64,000 nucleotides of DNA, from assembly GCF_028453695.1 (NCBI RefSeq), contig NC_135776.1, forward strand, positions 6,704,663 through 6,768,662, written 5' to 3'. Within the stretch, counting starts at the first letter, position 1. Every line of letters starts with the position of its first letter. Source of the DNA: Augochlora pura. Its lineage: Eukaryota > Arthropoda > Insecta > Hymenoptera > Halictidae. The notes under the pieces are model-generated. The model had not been told where the DNA came from and made no database searches. It worked only from the letters and a program-made list of their open reading frames with translations. The translations under genes were made by a program, and so were the position numbers. Shown piece by piece: positions 1 to 13,779 of the stretch.

Positions 1-2442
1 TATCTACCACGTATGTTTAGAAATATTTAGATGATTAACTTTACTTTGAATTAAAAGCACGAAAGAAATAAAAGATTAATGATTGACTCCTTAATCAGTT
101 ATTTTACTGAAATAACAATACCATTTATAAATCTATGATGTATCTAGAGGTCTCCTACCTTCTCTTGGCATTATTGTTTAAAAGACAACGATTAAGATTT
201 TTATATTAATTTTAGTTTGACTGTCTCGCCAAACACCGCGAAAGTTTCATAAAATTTAGATATTTTATTGAATTAAATTAAAATTGCAAAGCGAAGTTAT
301 ATGACATCAATTACTTTTCAACATGCTCACCCCTTGCGAATCTTATTAAAATTAAGAAATTAAAACAATTATCAATTGTCGAGAATTAAATTTTAAATAC
401 CTCTGTCATCCACGTATGGGTAATGTGGAAATTAAAGTATTAAAGTATTGTAAATAGACAGCCTACTACAAATTACCAGTACTTGAAGCATAAACACACA
501 TTGTAATTAATAAGAGCACGAAAATCGTGATTAACTATGTCTCTAATGCTTCAACGTTACTTACGTAAAAGATATGCAGAAATAATTTTTTAAAACTTGC
601 TCCTACAATGACAAAGTAGCGACATCTATCGATGTTCCGTGGTACTAATTACTCTATCAGCCTTTATGGTAATCTATAAATCTGTAAAGTTCACTATAAG
701 TATTTCTGTATACGAAATTATTTACGTGATCCTACATATCTCTCGTCCGATATTATTATCTACAATCTATGCTGTCATAAAGAGAAATTAATTAGCATTT
801 TATATTTATTAATATATTATTAATAAATCGAATGAATTTTTGAACAAGTCAACGAATAGTCACACAATTGTTTAATATAAGCATGCGCAATAAAGAATAT
901 AGTTGTTTTTGCATTACTTACGATCTTTTGAAAGCTGACAATGCTGTAAATTTTGACTTCTTTGGATAAATATGTTTTTCTGTTGCAGTCGTATAGAGTT
1001 CACTAATTAACCGTTCCATTTATGTAGAGTCCACCATTGTACCACAGCATTTTCTCCAGAGTCGGTAATTCAGAACCTGAAACAGAAGAAAGCATTGCAT
1101 GTATTATCTGTTCGGATCCTAAATCTGTGGTATTAACACTAAAATACCATGGTCTAAAATCGACTAACGAGTAACTACTAACATTTAACCGGCGTTGGTA
1201 AGTTTAGTGTTAACAACAGAGAAATATGTGTAACCGACTGCAACTTTCTATGCAAAATAAGAATTATTACAGTCGCTAACACGTCATAGAAATAAATTTT
1301 AATTGTAATTCTTTCTTTAACAATTTAAATTATGCTGATAACAATGTATAATAATTTTTTTAATCTTTTCTAATATCTTTTCAATTTCATATTTCACGTA
1401 CCAATTTTTCCGCAAACGTAGACACGGTTTATTAACAAGGTGAATGTATAAATAAAAGTAATACAAATGAACCTAATAACAAACTAAAGATGAAATGCTC
1501 TATTTCCTTGTAACTATGAATAATCCAATAATAAATATTAATAAACAGAGCTAATACAATTTCAAACGTAGTTTTGCCTCCACAAGAACGCCGTGATATA
1601 CGGATTACAGTGACATAGAGAGGAATGCCATTTTAAGTGCTATACTAGAGACAATAGTGTCCAAAAAGCGAACTATTATCCTGGACCACTTTGTTTAATG
1701 GTCCAATGAGAGCTCGATCATGTGACAAGCGAAACCATTCTGATGTCGCAACAGAAACTATTCTTAACTTGAATGGCCGGCGAGAAGTTTTTATAAATTT
1801 CAGAATCAATGGCAAGCTAATTCGAAACTTTTTACCTGTCGAATGCTGAATAAATGTATAAATTTCTTGCAATGAAAATTTCGATGACGTTTCTGTAATA
1901 TTTTGTAGCGGGTAGAGGTACGAAGATAAAAATAACCATGTATTGATTATAGAGTAGAATCGGCACAGAAATGGTGTCTACATGTTCCATTGAAAATCAG
2001 CCGAGAGGCATAAGATAGGTACACGAGGAAGTTGTAGTGACCTTTCGTGTCCTTAAAACATCAGTTTCCTACTGACTGTGAAGTCGACGACGTGAGATAC
2101 TACCGATATTTCCGTAGCTTATTAAATTTTCTTCTGTTAAATCCGTGCTTGACTTTAACAACTGAAAAAAAAGGTAACGACAAATCTAAATTTCATACTT
2201 CTCATTACGAAATCACAAGCATTGCGATTTAACCTTTTGACAAATAACTAATAAAGTTTTAACAATTCAAATACCTCATGACCGTTGTCTGACATGTATT
2301 GAAAATGTTTATTTCTATACGTGAATTACCGATTTTATGCGAGATCGGTTGCACGCGATGTCACCGTATAAAATAGTAAACATTTATACACGTCTAGTTT
2401 TGTTAAAAATTTGTACACGTATGTAAAATGTTTTTATGAATT

Positions 2443-2451
2443 TGACCTTGA
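2443..2451 (-). promoter_or_regulatory. Isolated ERR/SF-1-type nuclear receptor site
   Basis: The + strand reads TGACCTTGA, the reverse complement of TCAAGGTCA, the extended half-site bound by ERR-class orphan receptors. It lies about 4.8 kb upstream of the first Pyk exon. Alone it could be chance. It is recorded because two more perfect copies occur near Pyk exon 2. Confidence 0.3.
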
Positions 2452-5400
2452 ACACAACACGCTTGTGTAAGGAGCTGTCGCAGTCTTAATGCCATCTTTA
2501 AGTCTCGTCTAAAATGTTTCATAATTTGCGAAACATATATTGTATTCTATAGAAGATTTATGTTCGATATATTCTACTTTCATGTTTGATTAAATGAAGA
2601 TGTAAAATACGCAAATATTATCTTTGTTACCGATATGATAATTTGTTGTCATATCGTTTACATAATTTTACCGTTTTAAAAAGTTTCAATTATAGAAACC
2701 GTTCTACCGAATAGGTACTATTACGTTCGGTAGTTTTTCCATTTATTTTACGTATTTTATTATTGAGAACAGTCAATTTTTCGGAGTAAGAGATTATAAC
2801 CTCTTCACACATAAAGATTACCAAATTAAATTATGTCATAGGTAGTATCTTACATATTCTACATCATTATTCAAATATGCAATTACTTGTGCACTTTATT
2901 ACCCCAAAATTTTGCATACAATAATGTTTCAGATATAAATCAATTAAAATATTCAAAGTGCAGGAACACAAGGGAACAATTATGTTACTTTTACATATTG
3001 TGTCACTGTGTTATTTCCATTTTGTTTTTTAATACTTTATCACAATATTAGCGTATCAGTTCTATTTCATTTAATGATTTACTTACAATAGGAAGAACTA
3101 CAGCAAAGTTAATTAATTATTTTGAAAGCAATTGCATTTGTAGAGATGCTCTACGTGCAGTACTGAGAGAAATTGCTGAGAAACATGAAGAAAGTTTATT
3201 GTTGTTATAAGATACTTTGACATGAGAAGTCATGTATTTTATGTCTAATTACCAGTAACACGATAATTAAAACAGAAGGACAAGGATATCAATTGTCATA
3301 CAATAAAATTAGTAGTATGGTACTGCACGATAATTGGTAATCAAAGCTTGCAGTATCGTCTCAGATTTTTTAACACTTGCTAAATGTAATACATATATGA
3401 CTTCTGAACTGCTCATATCGAAGCAAGACTTTGACGTCACTTCTGATCTATACGATTACATAATAGTTCATGTCAGCGATCACTTTGTTTTCATATCTTC
3501 CATTTATACTTATACGACTCAATAAAATTGACTTAACATTAACGACATTAAAACAGCACAGAAAAAAATCAACTGGATATCCGCGATAGAACATAATCTT
3601 TATAACGTTGCTCTCGTATGGTGATCTTATCGCTATGCGGTATTTATAAAGTTATTAATAAATAATCCTTCGAATTATCTTTTAAACACGGTACAATTTT
3701 TATATTTTTATCTTTATCGTATACGTATTTTATCGGCAAATTGTACGCGCCTCTTTGGTGTAAATAAAATGCGGGGTATCGTTTTTGTGAAAATAATGCT
3801 ACCAAAAATTGTTAGGTTTCTTGAAAAATTTAGTTTAATTTAGGCAGCGGCAAAATTGAATAAATCACGCTATGTTTTAATGAAATTAAAGTTAATCGAA
3901 CGATAGAAGGAAAAATAAAAGATCTTGTCGTTCAGGACACGAAGGAACAAAATGGTCACGATCGCCATCTTTTTCTTCCTAAGAAAGGAGACATTGATCA
4001 GTGATGTAATAATGTTATCGAAATATCGTACTATTATCTCCATACTTGTTATACTTATTATTACTTTACGTAATTACTTCTGTTATTTATTTCATCTGTA
4101 TGTTCGCTAATGAAATGTCTACGATATTAAGAATTTCATCGAGTTGAATCGGATAAAGATTCATTTGTTAACAGACAGTAACTTATTGTTTATATATAAA
4201 ATATAAAAATGTCGTGAAATATAGATAACGAACAGAGTTAGATTTATTTAACGACATAAATATTTAATTAGTGCAACAGTTAAATTTTCTGCAATTTTGC
4301 GAACAATGATAAGTGATCTTTCATTTTTAATATTCGCTTAGATCATTTTTGAAAATTACCATAAACCCTTATCTAAACTCCTTATCATTTTAGTCAAAGA
4401 TATTCAGAGATTAGGCATCTCTCCGCTATCTTTTCAATGCCATGACGCAACGGTCGTCGACTGGCGAACCTAAGTTCATTTGAATACTTTTCTGCTACTC
4501 ATTCAACATGCAGTCACGACTTCAATGACGAAATCTGAATAGTTCCCATGGAACTCGATAGCGAATTCTCCTAATCGTGTAAATAATCTCTTTTAAACAA
4601 ATACCCGATCGAAATACTTCGCATTTTTATTTGTACGTAATAAACAATTAATTGATATAGTCCGTTTTCTTGGTCCTATTTTTATGACTGATAGTTATCG
4701 ATCGTTTATTTTAAATACAGGCGTAAAAAAATATATAAACTTCATAGCATAACAGTATATAATATATAAACATTATGTTTGTGGTTTAATATTTCTTTTA
4801 CATGAGAATGCATTTTTAACACCACGGTCCCTTCCCCGAAAAATCATCTGTATCATAAAATTTACGTTATAGATCTTGCTCAAAATTAACTATGTTATAA
4901 TACAAGCAAAATTAGGGAGGGTTTAAGTCATAAAATTTCAAATTTGTTTATAAAATACGAAGCTACCAGTTTTACAATCTCCTGTCTATCGCTTGTAAGG
5001 ACAGACTGAGCTTATAAATTTTTATTTCAAAAACTACTTGTCTGATCGAGACGATTATTTTTTCCTTCCAATCTGTAAAGATTGTTCTATTGTAATAACA
5101 TTTTTCTAATTGGAAAAAATCATCCCACAGTCCCCAAAATTATAAACAAATTCTAATTTCCCAAAAGTTTCTTCTTCGGATTCAATACTTCTACTTTTTG
5201 GGACTCTATCTACGAGATAAAACCACTGGAACAACATTTCTTCCAGATTGTAGATTATTAATTACAGATAATAGTTGATAACACCGTATCTATACATATT
5301 AATACGTGCATGCACCACACGCGTGGCTTATCTGAGCCATAATTTAATGAGCAATTCATGAAATGATAACATGATCAAACTGGGAGTGTTCGGCACTGAT

Positions 5401-6430
5401 TCTATCTAAATCTCTTTGACCCAGGCCACAAGTGTCGTTCTATTCGGCGATTATTCATTCTGGATACACGTCTGTGTCTACACTCTATAATATGCCCACC
5501 CCATATGATCGATTATCCATGCATTTCTCCTTCCATTTTTATCCTAAAATAAAAGAAAATTATTAGAAATACTGAACTATATTTGTCCAAGTTTAAATTC
5601 TAAAAGACTTGGGTAAATATGTCTCACCTAATGAATATGTAAGTGGGTGTGTTACGATGTGGTGTAGGAATGGTGTAGCAATTCCTTTAACCGGAAGTGA
5701 CACAGACGCTGTTACGAGATACTGTAGATTGTCGTTACAAGTACACCAGACTATGTGCAGACATATATTATGTATTTATTACAATATTTATTTGTTATTA
5801 TTTCTTATATATTATACTATTACAATAAGATATACTATTATTATATAATATACATATATACTCTAATATATATACTATTGCAGATTTACTGCAGATTTTA
5901 TGCACAAAAATGCCAAATATAAGATATTGTCTGAAACACAAAATATACTTAATTAGTATGTACGAATTAGTATGCTTCATAATTCAAACATTAAGAGAGA
6001 ATCTATACTTTGTATTTCTTTGAAAAATTCACGTTGGTAAATGTTCGTAACATTAAAAAAATAATTCTGAATTTCACGGTAGAATCATATGGTTTTTTTC
6101 TTATAATAAATAAACGCGATCCTTTGTTATAATAAATAAATAAAAATAATAGAAGAGAATAGAAATAAAAAATATTAATTCAGTAGACCAAATAGTTTCC
6201 GAAATAAAAACTCTCGAGCACAGTCTGTTCTTACGAGCATTCTTTTCAAATTAATAAATGAGCAGACGAATATTTCTTATAATTATGAGAATATTTTTTG
6301 AAATTATATAAAATATCGAAATAGAGAAGAAAATTAACTAGTATACATCCTTTTACTATGCACATAATTAAAATACGTTTGGAACCTTTGGAATGAGATC
6401 CTATACAGATTTTGCACTCTAAACTCATTC

Positions 6431-6510
6431 CTTTTGAATATTATATTCACCTTTTCCATATTGCACTCAACTTTTCGAAATTATATTCAACTTTTTCCAA
6501 ATCAAACTCA
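6431..6510. repeat. 20-bp tandem repeat, four copies
   Basis: Four successive 20-bp units each begin with cttttc or cttttg and end in a ttcaa/ctcac-like sequence (starts at 6431, 6451, 6471, 6491). A degraded fifth start lies at 6511. The units differ by several substitutions. It is non-coding, a diverged minisatellite. Confidence 0.6.
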
Positions 6511-7234
6511 CCCTTTTACGTATCTAAATTTCTTATTCCTAATTTGATTTTTAAATTTAATCTGATGACTTAAAAACTGACTCAAATATGAACACTTGAT
6601 CTACAACAATTATTTACAAAGTATCTTTCAATTTTCTAATATAACGTGAGCTTCATTACAAATAATCGCATACAAGTGTCCATTTACAAAATGGAGAATT
6701 TCATTTGCAAAAAGATGAACAAGACATGCAAGAAGAACAATTATATTAGCAAAACTATATAAAAGAGAATTGATCTAGAGTGCAAAAATATCCAGAGACA
6801 AAAAAGATGAACGCGCGAATAGGGTATCGATAAGGGACTTAAAAAGGGAGCGATTTAAACTGTTAGCAGCGTTAAACATATTTCGAGCGAAGTAATGTGC
6901 GAAAGAAGGTAGGAATTGATGTTTGACCCTGATACGTCCGTTCTAGCGACGGCGTTTTCGTACTTAATCAGAGGTTTGGAATAGAATGTGCCCGTACAAA
7001 TTTTGGCAGACCTGCTGCACGCATTGGTATCATCATCATCGTCTTCTCGTATCACGTCCATCGAACGTCTTCAATTCCCCTCTCTACTTCCGCACGTCGC
7101 GATACATCCGTTGCTTGTCCGATAAGCAGTATGCACTCGGTGTGCAGACGAATGCAGCCAGACGTAGCCGCGGTACCATCGAAAACGTATTGCCACTAAT
7201 TCCTGTCTCCTATTTATTTGCGCAGCCCGTCAAA

Positions 7235-10200
7235 ATGGTCTGGATTACCGCCGACGATAAGGTACTATCCTCACCATTCAGTTAGTAAGCGAGTTTTAGT
7301 TTTGCAGTGATTTTAATTGCTCTCTATATATCTCTACGGTCTCTGTGTGTTAATTGCTAAATGTGTCCAGTGAACAAGTTCCGTTCGACACGCAACACCG
7401 TGACTCTTCATCGCTCTCCCAATCAGATCCTGATGCACCCCTCGCGAAACCATAGAAAACGATTGTCTACCTTGCACTCTGCAACAGAAGACAGCGAACT
7501 CTCGATGGCTTTTGTTTACACGACGGACTCGACGAATGCTTAGTATCGCGAAACTCTGATAAGTTTTTATCTCGTTTCGAACGCACAGTGGAACTTTTGA
7601 TACAGCGAACTAATTTTTTTAAGATCACAAATTTTCGAATTAATTATATTATAATTATATCTATACAGAGATTACTTATTAAATTAGTTCCTCATCTTGC
7701 ACTTAATGTATATTAAAAATTTTTCGCATTGCAATAGTTAGCAATTCAATTACCGATATATTTCAATTCATCAAAGTTTCTATATTTCTGTATTTAATTT
7801 ATTCTATTATTGATCTAAATATTCTACAAATACGCAGAAAAGCAGCAAAATGTGAGAAAAGTTAGCAAACGTTTTCCATGGCTAGTCCCCTATAAATCAG
7901 GATCGATCTCGAGTCACGTTCGCTTGCGTAGCTTATTTTACTAATACTTTTACTTTTTGATTGCACTTTAATTCATGTTGATTGAGTTTGCCACGTACGG
8001 TAAGTATCACTATTCGGTTCACTCGAATATTGTACATATCGCAGCGCAGTATTTTCTGGTTTCTTTCCTTAGCGTTCGTAGCCGTTTTGTAATTTCTATT
8101 TTAAACCACCGTTTGATTCTCGATCGTCGAACGTTCTACGTTTCACTGGGACATTTTCTTCCAGTGCAACGAGTCGCGACGATAAAGTGGAGAAACGCAA
8201 TTTCGTTTTTCCATTCTGGATGACTGGACATGGGAGTCGACCACGCAGCGAAACGGCTGCATTAATTATGCGTTTCGCACTCGTAGAGTCGAAAGCATGC
8301 GTGTATTATTTTGTTACAATGTTGAGTTCTCTTGGATTGTTTACAAAGTATACTTTGGGAATTTTTTCCAATGAACTGGGCATTTTTTTACGAGGCTTGT
8401 CGGATCCGTTCGCACATGATTTTTGTAACGCTGTCGTGGAAACTATAGTGATTGTGCAACGACATTCCTCCTCGATAAGTTTTCACCAACGTCGACGAAA
8501 CTTGAAACGACTCGGAGCTATTTTTATTTAACACGATTACGGTCGGCTCTTGAACAATAAAAAACTAATTACAATGATTTGTGCAAATGGCATCGATCGA
8601 AAGCGGGACTACTGTTACTAACACTTTGACCTTCGAGCCGCAATAACAATTGTAATCGATGCAACAATTTTCTCTGACTCAGAAATTAGGTACTCAACGC
8701 GTTAAAAAATGTGAAAGCAAAAATTTTAAACGAAACGAAAATTTAGTAAATAGTCTGTCAATAGCTTTTTAACCGATTCCTTAGCGAATAATAATAATTA
8801 AAATGAATAGCATTTTCGGCGAACGGCGGCGTACGAAAATTCCCAGATACAGCTTAAATCAGTGCGAGCATGTCGGTAAAGTTTCGTGAAGATCGTCGTG
8901 TCATAGGTCAAGTAAAAATTCCTGAAGTATCCCTACGCGAAGTAGATCGGCGACGAACCGGTTCGTAAACGTCTCGACGACAGTAGAGATACGGTTGCAG
9001 ATTGCAAAAGTCGATCGCGATTGTCTGTGGAATATTTGTGGTCAATGGAAATTAATCTGTCCTATCAAATTGTATATCTTCTTTTCGTTATCGTGGTCTG
9101 CGCGACTTACAATTGACAGAGCTGAATCATCTTATCGCGATGATTAACGTGTCGATTGGGAAACCCGGTTCCACGTTCACGGTTCTATTCGATACTAGCT
9201 CGGTAGCTATTCTTACTGCATTATACGAAATTTAGCGTTACAATTGAGCAGCAAACGCTAAGCTATTCTTAGTGTAACAGCATACTTTGGGCATCGACTG
9301 CTCTTCGAGAGACATGATGCCGAAAAATCACGTGCTAATTGTAATAATCATCGCATCGAATTTTGATGTCTATAGAGATTTGTGATAAAGCGTTTATACA
9401 GATCTGTGGACGCTGATTTTGGATCTGGTAACACATTTTCGTTATCGTATTCAGCTTCTCAGAGATAAACGACTCGTGTGAATCGACGCTAATTGTAATT
9501 AAGGCGTTACCGACAACTTGTCCCTAATCGAAATTTGATATTACAGATAACGTTTTGTAGAACTGATTTTATCCTATTTCGGATATATCGTATAGCGGAT
9601 TTCTTATCGATGTACGGGCTCGTAGAATATTTGAATTTTTAGCTAATTTATTTGTATATTTGCAGTTGTTTATTCGTCGTTGATGCGTGGATTTTTATCC
9701 ATCTTCAGCTTGTGTAAATTTATAAAATATATAAGTGTACGTCAACATTGAATATTAATAGCTCCATGCTCTATTTTTGTTACAAGAGATGTTTCTAAAT
9801 AGTAACTTGCATAAAGATCCACAGCCTATTTATGCTATTTATTTAGTTTGCATGTAGTTTAGTTGATAAAAAGTAGACAATAATTATTTGTAAGAGATAA
9901 AATAGAATTTTGATTTGAAATGTGTGCTTTCATTTCTTTAAGCTTCTTTTTTTCATCTGATCGTAATCGAAAAGGGGCTTAGGAACTAGTTCTGTCAAGG
10001 TCATAGTGCCTGTTCATAACCGTATGAAAATAGTGCCGGTGTTGATCCGCTACCCTACGCGAACAAAAATAAATAAATATATGAAACTCTGTAGTGAGTA
10101 TAGTGGCCGTGACCTTGACAAACTGATTCACTTTGCTTGGAAATGTAGTATAGTAAATTTTCCTTAGAATTATTTGTTTTTGTTCAATATTATTACAAGC

Positions 10201-13200
10201 CAATTAACACTTTGTACACACGCAACGAATTATGTTTGCAAAAAGTGTATTAGCTTACAATTATTTAGTATTGTTAGCTGTTATATAATGCACCAGCTGT
10301 GAAATGTGCTGTTCAACCCTTTATTTCTTGAAACTGCAATTTTATTTCAATCAACCAAAATATCCCTAGATTTACATTTCAATCTTTAATCGACAGAGAT
10401 AACTAATATTTAATATACATATATATTTATTATAACACCAAATTACAGACAAATTCAGTATACTCATGTACGTATGTCTATTGTTTATAGGAATAATTCT
10501 AAAGTTATCATTTAACCCCATGAAATAAAGAAAGCAGTAACAAACACGTTTTTGAATTTTCTTTAAATATGAATGTAAGAATAGCATAATTCAGGGTATA
10601 AAGGGTTGGTGGCTGTTTTAACTCGGACATCTGTCGCGCGAAACTAAATGTTATTTAATTGTTATAGATGGCTGGGAAGCCAAATACTCAAGCTTTGTAC
10701 GCTCAAAGCCACTTAGACCACATGTGCGCCCTCGACATCGAAAGCGGGGGATCGTTTGTGCGTCTCTCTGGAATTATTTGCACGATCGGACCGGTCTCGA
10801 GGTCCGTCGAGACCCTCGAGAAGATGATCGACACGGGCATGAACATCGCCCGAATGAACTTCTCCCATGGATCCCATGAATACCATGCCGAGACCATCCG
10901 CAACGTTCGCGAAGCCCAGAAGAATTTCTCTAAAAAAAGCGGCATCAACACCCCAGTGGCGATTGCTCTTGACACCAAAGGTCCCGAGATTCGTACAGGT
11001 CTCCTGGAAGGCGTAAGAAAGTTTTTAGTTAACGCCATAAATGTCTCAAACATTATACATGATCCACGTCAGAATTTTTATTGAATTTTATTAGAACATT
11101 GTGTCATAAATTTTTCTTTGTCGATAAGAAACCTAAAAGGTGACACAATTGCTATATGAACATTAAGTGTCGTTAGTCTTACTAAAAATGTTATATAATA
11201 TATAATACAACTTGTTGAAAAAATACATTTTTCATTATCTAAGGGCATACAAAATAGACACAGTATTTTAAAGCTTAGATAAAAGTCTTATTTAGTTATC
11301 TATTGAACTGGAAGTATACAAGATTTTCTACAAGTATAGTTTCGTTCATAAACTTGGACCATGTTAATCTAAAAAGTAGAAAATATTGCGATGCATTTGC
11401 ATTACTATATTTTCATGCGAAGCACTCTGTGTGCTTACATTATTTTATAATGATATTAAATATTACTATGTAAAATATATGTATATTCTATTGCTCGTCG
11501 TAATATATTTAACCTCACTGATTATTTATTTATTAGGGCGGGTCCGCTGAAGTGGAATTAGTCAAGGGCCAGAATTTCAAACTGTCCACTGACAAGTCGT
11601 ACGCCGAGAAAGGAAACAAAGATATAGTATACGTCGATTATGAAAATATCACGAAGGTATTGAAGGTTGGAAATCGTGTCTTCGTTGACGATGGCTTGAT
11701 TTCTCTGATCGTCACTGCCGTCAGTACGTAACATTTAACCATTCTTATAAATAATATACTAGAAAATATAGGGGAGATCTCATTTTACTTCCTAAATAAT
11801 TCCACATTTCTAAAAAGAATTATTTTCTAATTGAATAAACATACAATTTAACTTAAAAATCATTTTCTCAGCTAATTTAAAATTATACTTTCATAGCCAG
11901 CGAATGGAGGAATATTTGTTTTCAGTTAAAAAAAATTAACAAGAGAAATTTCTAATTTCGATAGAATAAAAATCCAATTTAATTTTAAAATCATTCTCTC
12001 AGCTAATAAGTTACATGAAAGGATTTTTTCTCTCCTCATAATGTTCAATTTTCTTACTTTTATGCTTGTAAAGATAGAATTTCGCCTACACAGTATTTAA
12101 CTGTATAAACTTTTCATAACATTCAATTGAAAGATAATTTCACCAATCCGTTTGAATCTATAACAAAAATTAGATTTAAATTTATTATGGATTATTATGA
12201 GATATATTATTTATATTATTTTTATAAGACTAACACCTGTTTCATTTCTGATGGTACATCATTGTTTTCATTTAACAGATCCCGACAGCGTCAGCACTAC
12301 CGTGGAGAACGGTGGCATGTTAGGCTCCCGCAAAGGTGTCAATCTGCCAGGTGTACCGGTAGATTTGCCAGCCGTCTCCGAAAAGGACAAGTCCGATCTG
12401 CAGTTCGGTGTTGAACAAGAGGTCGACATGATCTTCGCCTCGTTCATTAGAAACGCCGCAGCCTTGGCAGAAATCCGTGCGATCCTTGGCGAGAAGGGAA
12501 AGAAGATTAAAATTATCTCGAAGATCGAGAACCAACAGGGCATGACGAACCTCGACGAGATCATTGAAGCGTCCGACGGCATTATGGTTGCTCGTGGTGA
12601 TCTTGGTATCGAGATCCCGCCCGAGAAAGTGAACATAGCTCAGAAATGCATGATCAGCAGGTGCAACAAAGTCGGCAAACCAGTGATCTGCGCTACTCAG
12701 ATGCTCGAGTCTATGGTGAAGAAACCGCGTGCTACCAGAGCCGAGACATCTGATGTTGCAAACGCTATTCTTGATGGCGCTGATTGCGTCATGTTGTCAG
12801 GTAATATCAATGATATGATGAGGTCGATACAAACACAATTAGTTGACATGTGCTAAAAAATAAGACATTCGTTAAAAATTAACTTTGCTATTTATCAATT
12901 TCCGAAAATTTGAAAACACTTTCTCAAACGATACATTAAATAATTGATGGGTTATTCAATTTGTAATTAATAAGTGAAATATTCTATCACAGGTGAAACT
13001 GCCAAAGGTGACTACCCACTGGAATGCGTTCGTACCATGGCTAACATCTGCAAAGAAGCAGAGGCTACCATCTGGCAAACCCAGATATTTGGCGATCTCT
13101 TAAGCAAAGCCATCCCCCCGATCGATGCTACTCACGCAGTTGCAATTGCTGCTGTCGAAGTGTCTATGAAATGTTTATCCAGCGCTATCATAGTAATCAC

Positions 13201-13700
13201 GACCACCGGTCGTTCTGCACATTTAATTGCGAAGTACAGGCCACGCTGCCCAATCATCGCGGTGACCAGATTCGATCAAGTTGCACGACAGGCCCACCTT
13301 CATCGTGGTATTCTGCCACTCGTCTACGAAGGTAACATAAACATTCTACTATTATTAATTATCATTCTATTTCTATTAAAAATCTTAATAATTTCTTTAT
13401 TCTCAAAATTCTTTGGTAACTCTAGGCAAAAAGTTTGCATTAATTCACTAATTGTTTACAGAGGCACCGTTGTCTGACTGGATAAAGGATGTGGACGTAC
13501 GTGTTCAATGCGGTTTGAACTTCGGCAAGAGCCGCGGTTTTATTAAAACCGGCGATTCAGTGGTCGTGGTCACTGGATGGAAGCAGGGCTCAGGCTTCAC
13601 GAATACACTTCGCGTCGTGTACGTAGATATTGAAGTTCCTCACGATGATGACGAATGCGTTGTTCGAAGCGTGACAGATTCCTATGAAGACATTATGTAA
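7235..13700 (+). CDS. Pyk: Pyruvate kinase
   Basis: Catalyses phosphoenolpyruvate + ADP to pyruvate + ATP, the last step of cytosolic glycolysis, as a homotetramer. Exons: 7235-7261 (MVWITADDK), 10668-11012, 11537-11723, 12279-12800, 12993-13331, 13462-13700, all GT-AG with matching phases. The product is 552 aa, or 543 aa if translation starts at the exon-2 ATG (10668). Numbered from that ATG, substrate residues R62, N64 and S66 (ARMNFSHG), D102 and K104 (LDTKGPEIRTG), catalytic K259 and metal ligand E261 (IISKIENQQG), D285 (MVARGDLG) and T317 (ICATQML) are all present. The TTTGRSAH loop lies where effector fructose-1,6-bisphosphate binds in regulated isoenzymes. The length matches insect enzymes apart from an acidic C-terminal tail of about 20 residues. 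The ORF is intact, so I take it as the active enzyme. Exon 1 is less certain than the rest: its donor AAG|gtacta is mediocre. A diverged paralog follows immediately. Confidence 0.95.
7891..7999 (+). promoter_or_regulatory. Candidate alternative Pyk promoter and first exon
   Basis: TATAAAT at 7891-7897 is followed 25 bases on by a TCACG start-like element (A at 7916). A strong donor, ACG|gtaagtat, begins at 8000. Spliced to Pyk exon 2 (10668), this would give an mRNA translated from MAGKPNTQ. The exon also has an ATG at 7975, whose frame would not join the Pyk frame, so it would act as an upstream ORF. The elements are seen; their use as a promoter is inference. Confidence 0.3.
9995..10003 (+). 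promoter_or_regulatory. ERR response element, copy 1
   Basis: A perfect TCAAGGTCA extended half-site, about 665 bp before Pyk exon 2. In Drosophila, ERR drives the larval glycolytic programme, so such a site near Pyk makes sense functionally. The motif match is direct; binding is inferred. Confidence 0.5.
10110..10118 (-). promoter_or_regulatory. ERR response element, copy 2 (opposite strand)
   Basis: The + strand reads TGACCTTGA, the exact reverse complement of the site 107 bp upstream. The pair forms widely spaced inverted ERR sites inside the first intron of Pyk, or upstream of a promoter serving exon 2. Confidence 0.5.
11823..12006. repeat. Diverged direct duplication in a Pyk intron
   Basis: 11823-11875 and 11948-12006 share the order ttctaatt, aataaa, caattta, aaaatcatt, ctcagctaa, with substitutions and small indels. 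It lies in the intron between Pyk exons 3 and 4 and is non-coding. Confidence 0.5.
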
Positions 13701-13773
13701 TTGCATGCCCAATGTTGTAACGTGCACTAACATTCCCTTTCCACGCACAGTGTAGTTTAATACAATTTGTCCC

Positions 13774-13779
13774 AATAAA
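13774..13779 (+). terminator. Poly(A) signal of Pyk
   Basis: AATAAA lies 74 bases after the Pyk stop codon, with GT-rich sequence (tgtgtgtttgtg) just downstream, as expected for cleavage and polyadenylation. Confidence 0.65.

Larger units (their letters stand above)
1..7225. other. Gene-poor AT-rich stretch upstream of Pyk
   Basis: I see no coding exon here that resembles a known family. All open frames are short, AT-driven and lack matching splice signals. The stretch holds an isolated ERR-type site (2443-2451) and a short tandem repeat (6431-6510). From about 6800 the base composition becomes richer in C and G towards the first Pyk exon, so part of 6900-7225 may be promoter or 5' UTR. It could be intergenic, or an intron of a gene that lies to the left. 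Confidence 0.5.

Noticed and set aside
7975..8531. Two overlapping + strand frames after Pyk exon 1
   Set aside because: They run through a strong donor site (8000) and show no similarity to any family I know. Kept only as a candidate alternative first exon.
10703..11053. Minus-strand open frame over Pyk exon 2
   Set aside because: Lies wholly within the pyruvate kinase exon and has no independent similarity.
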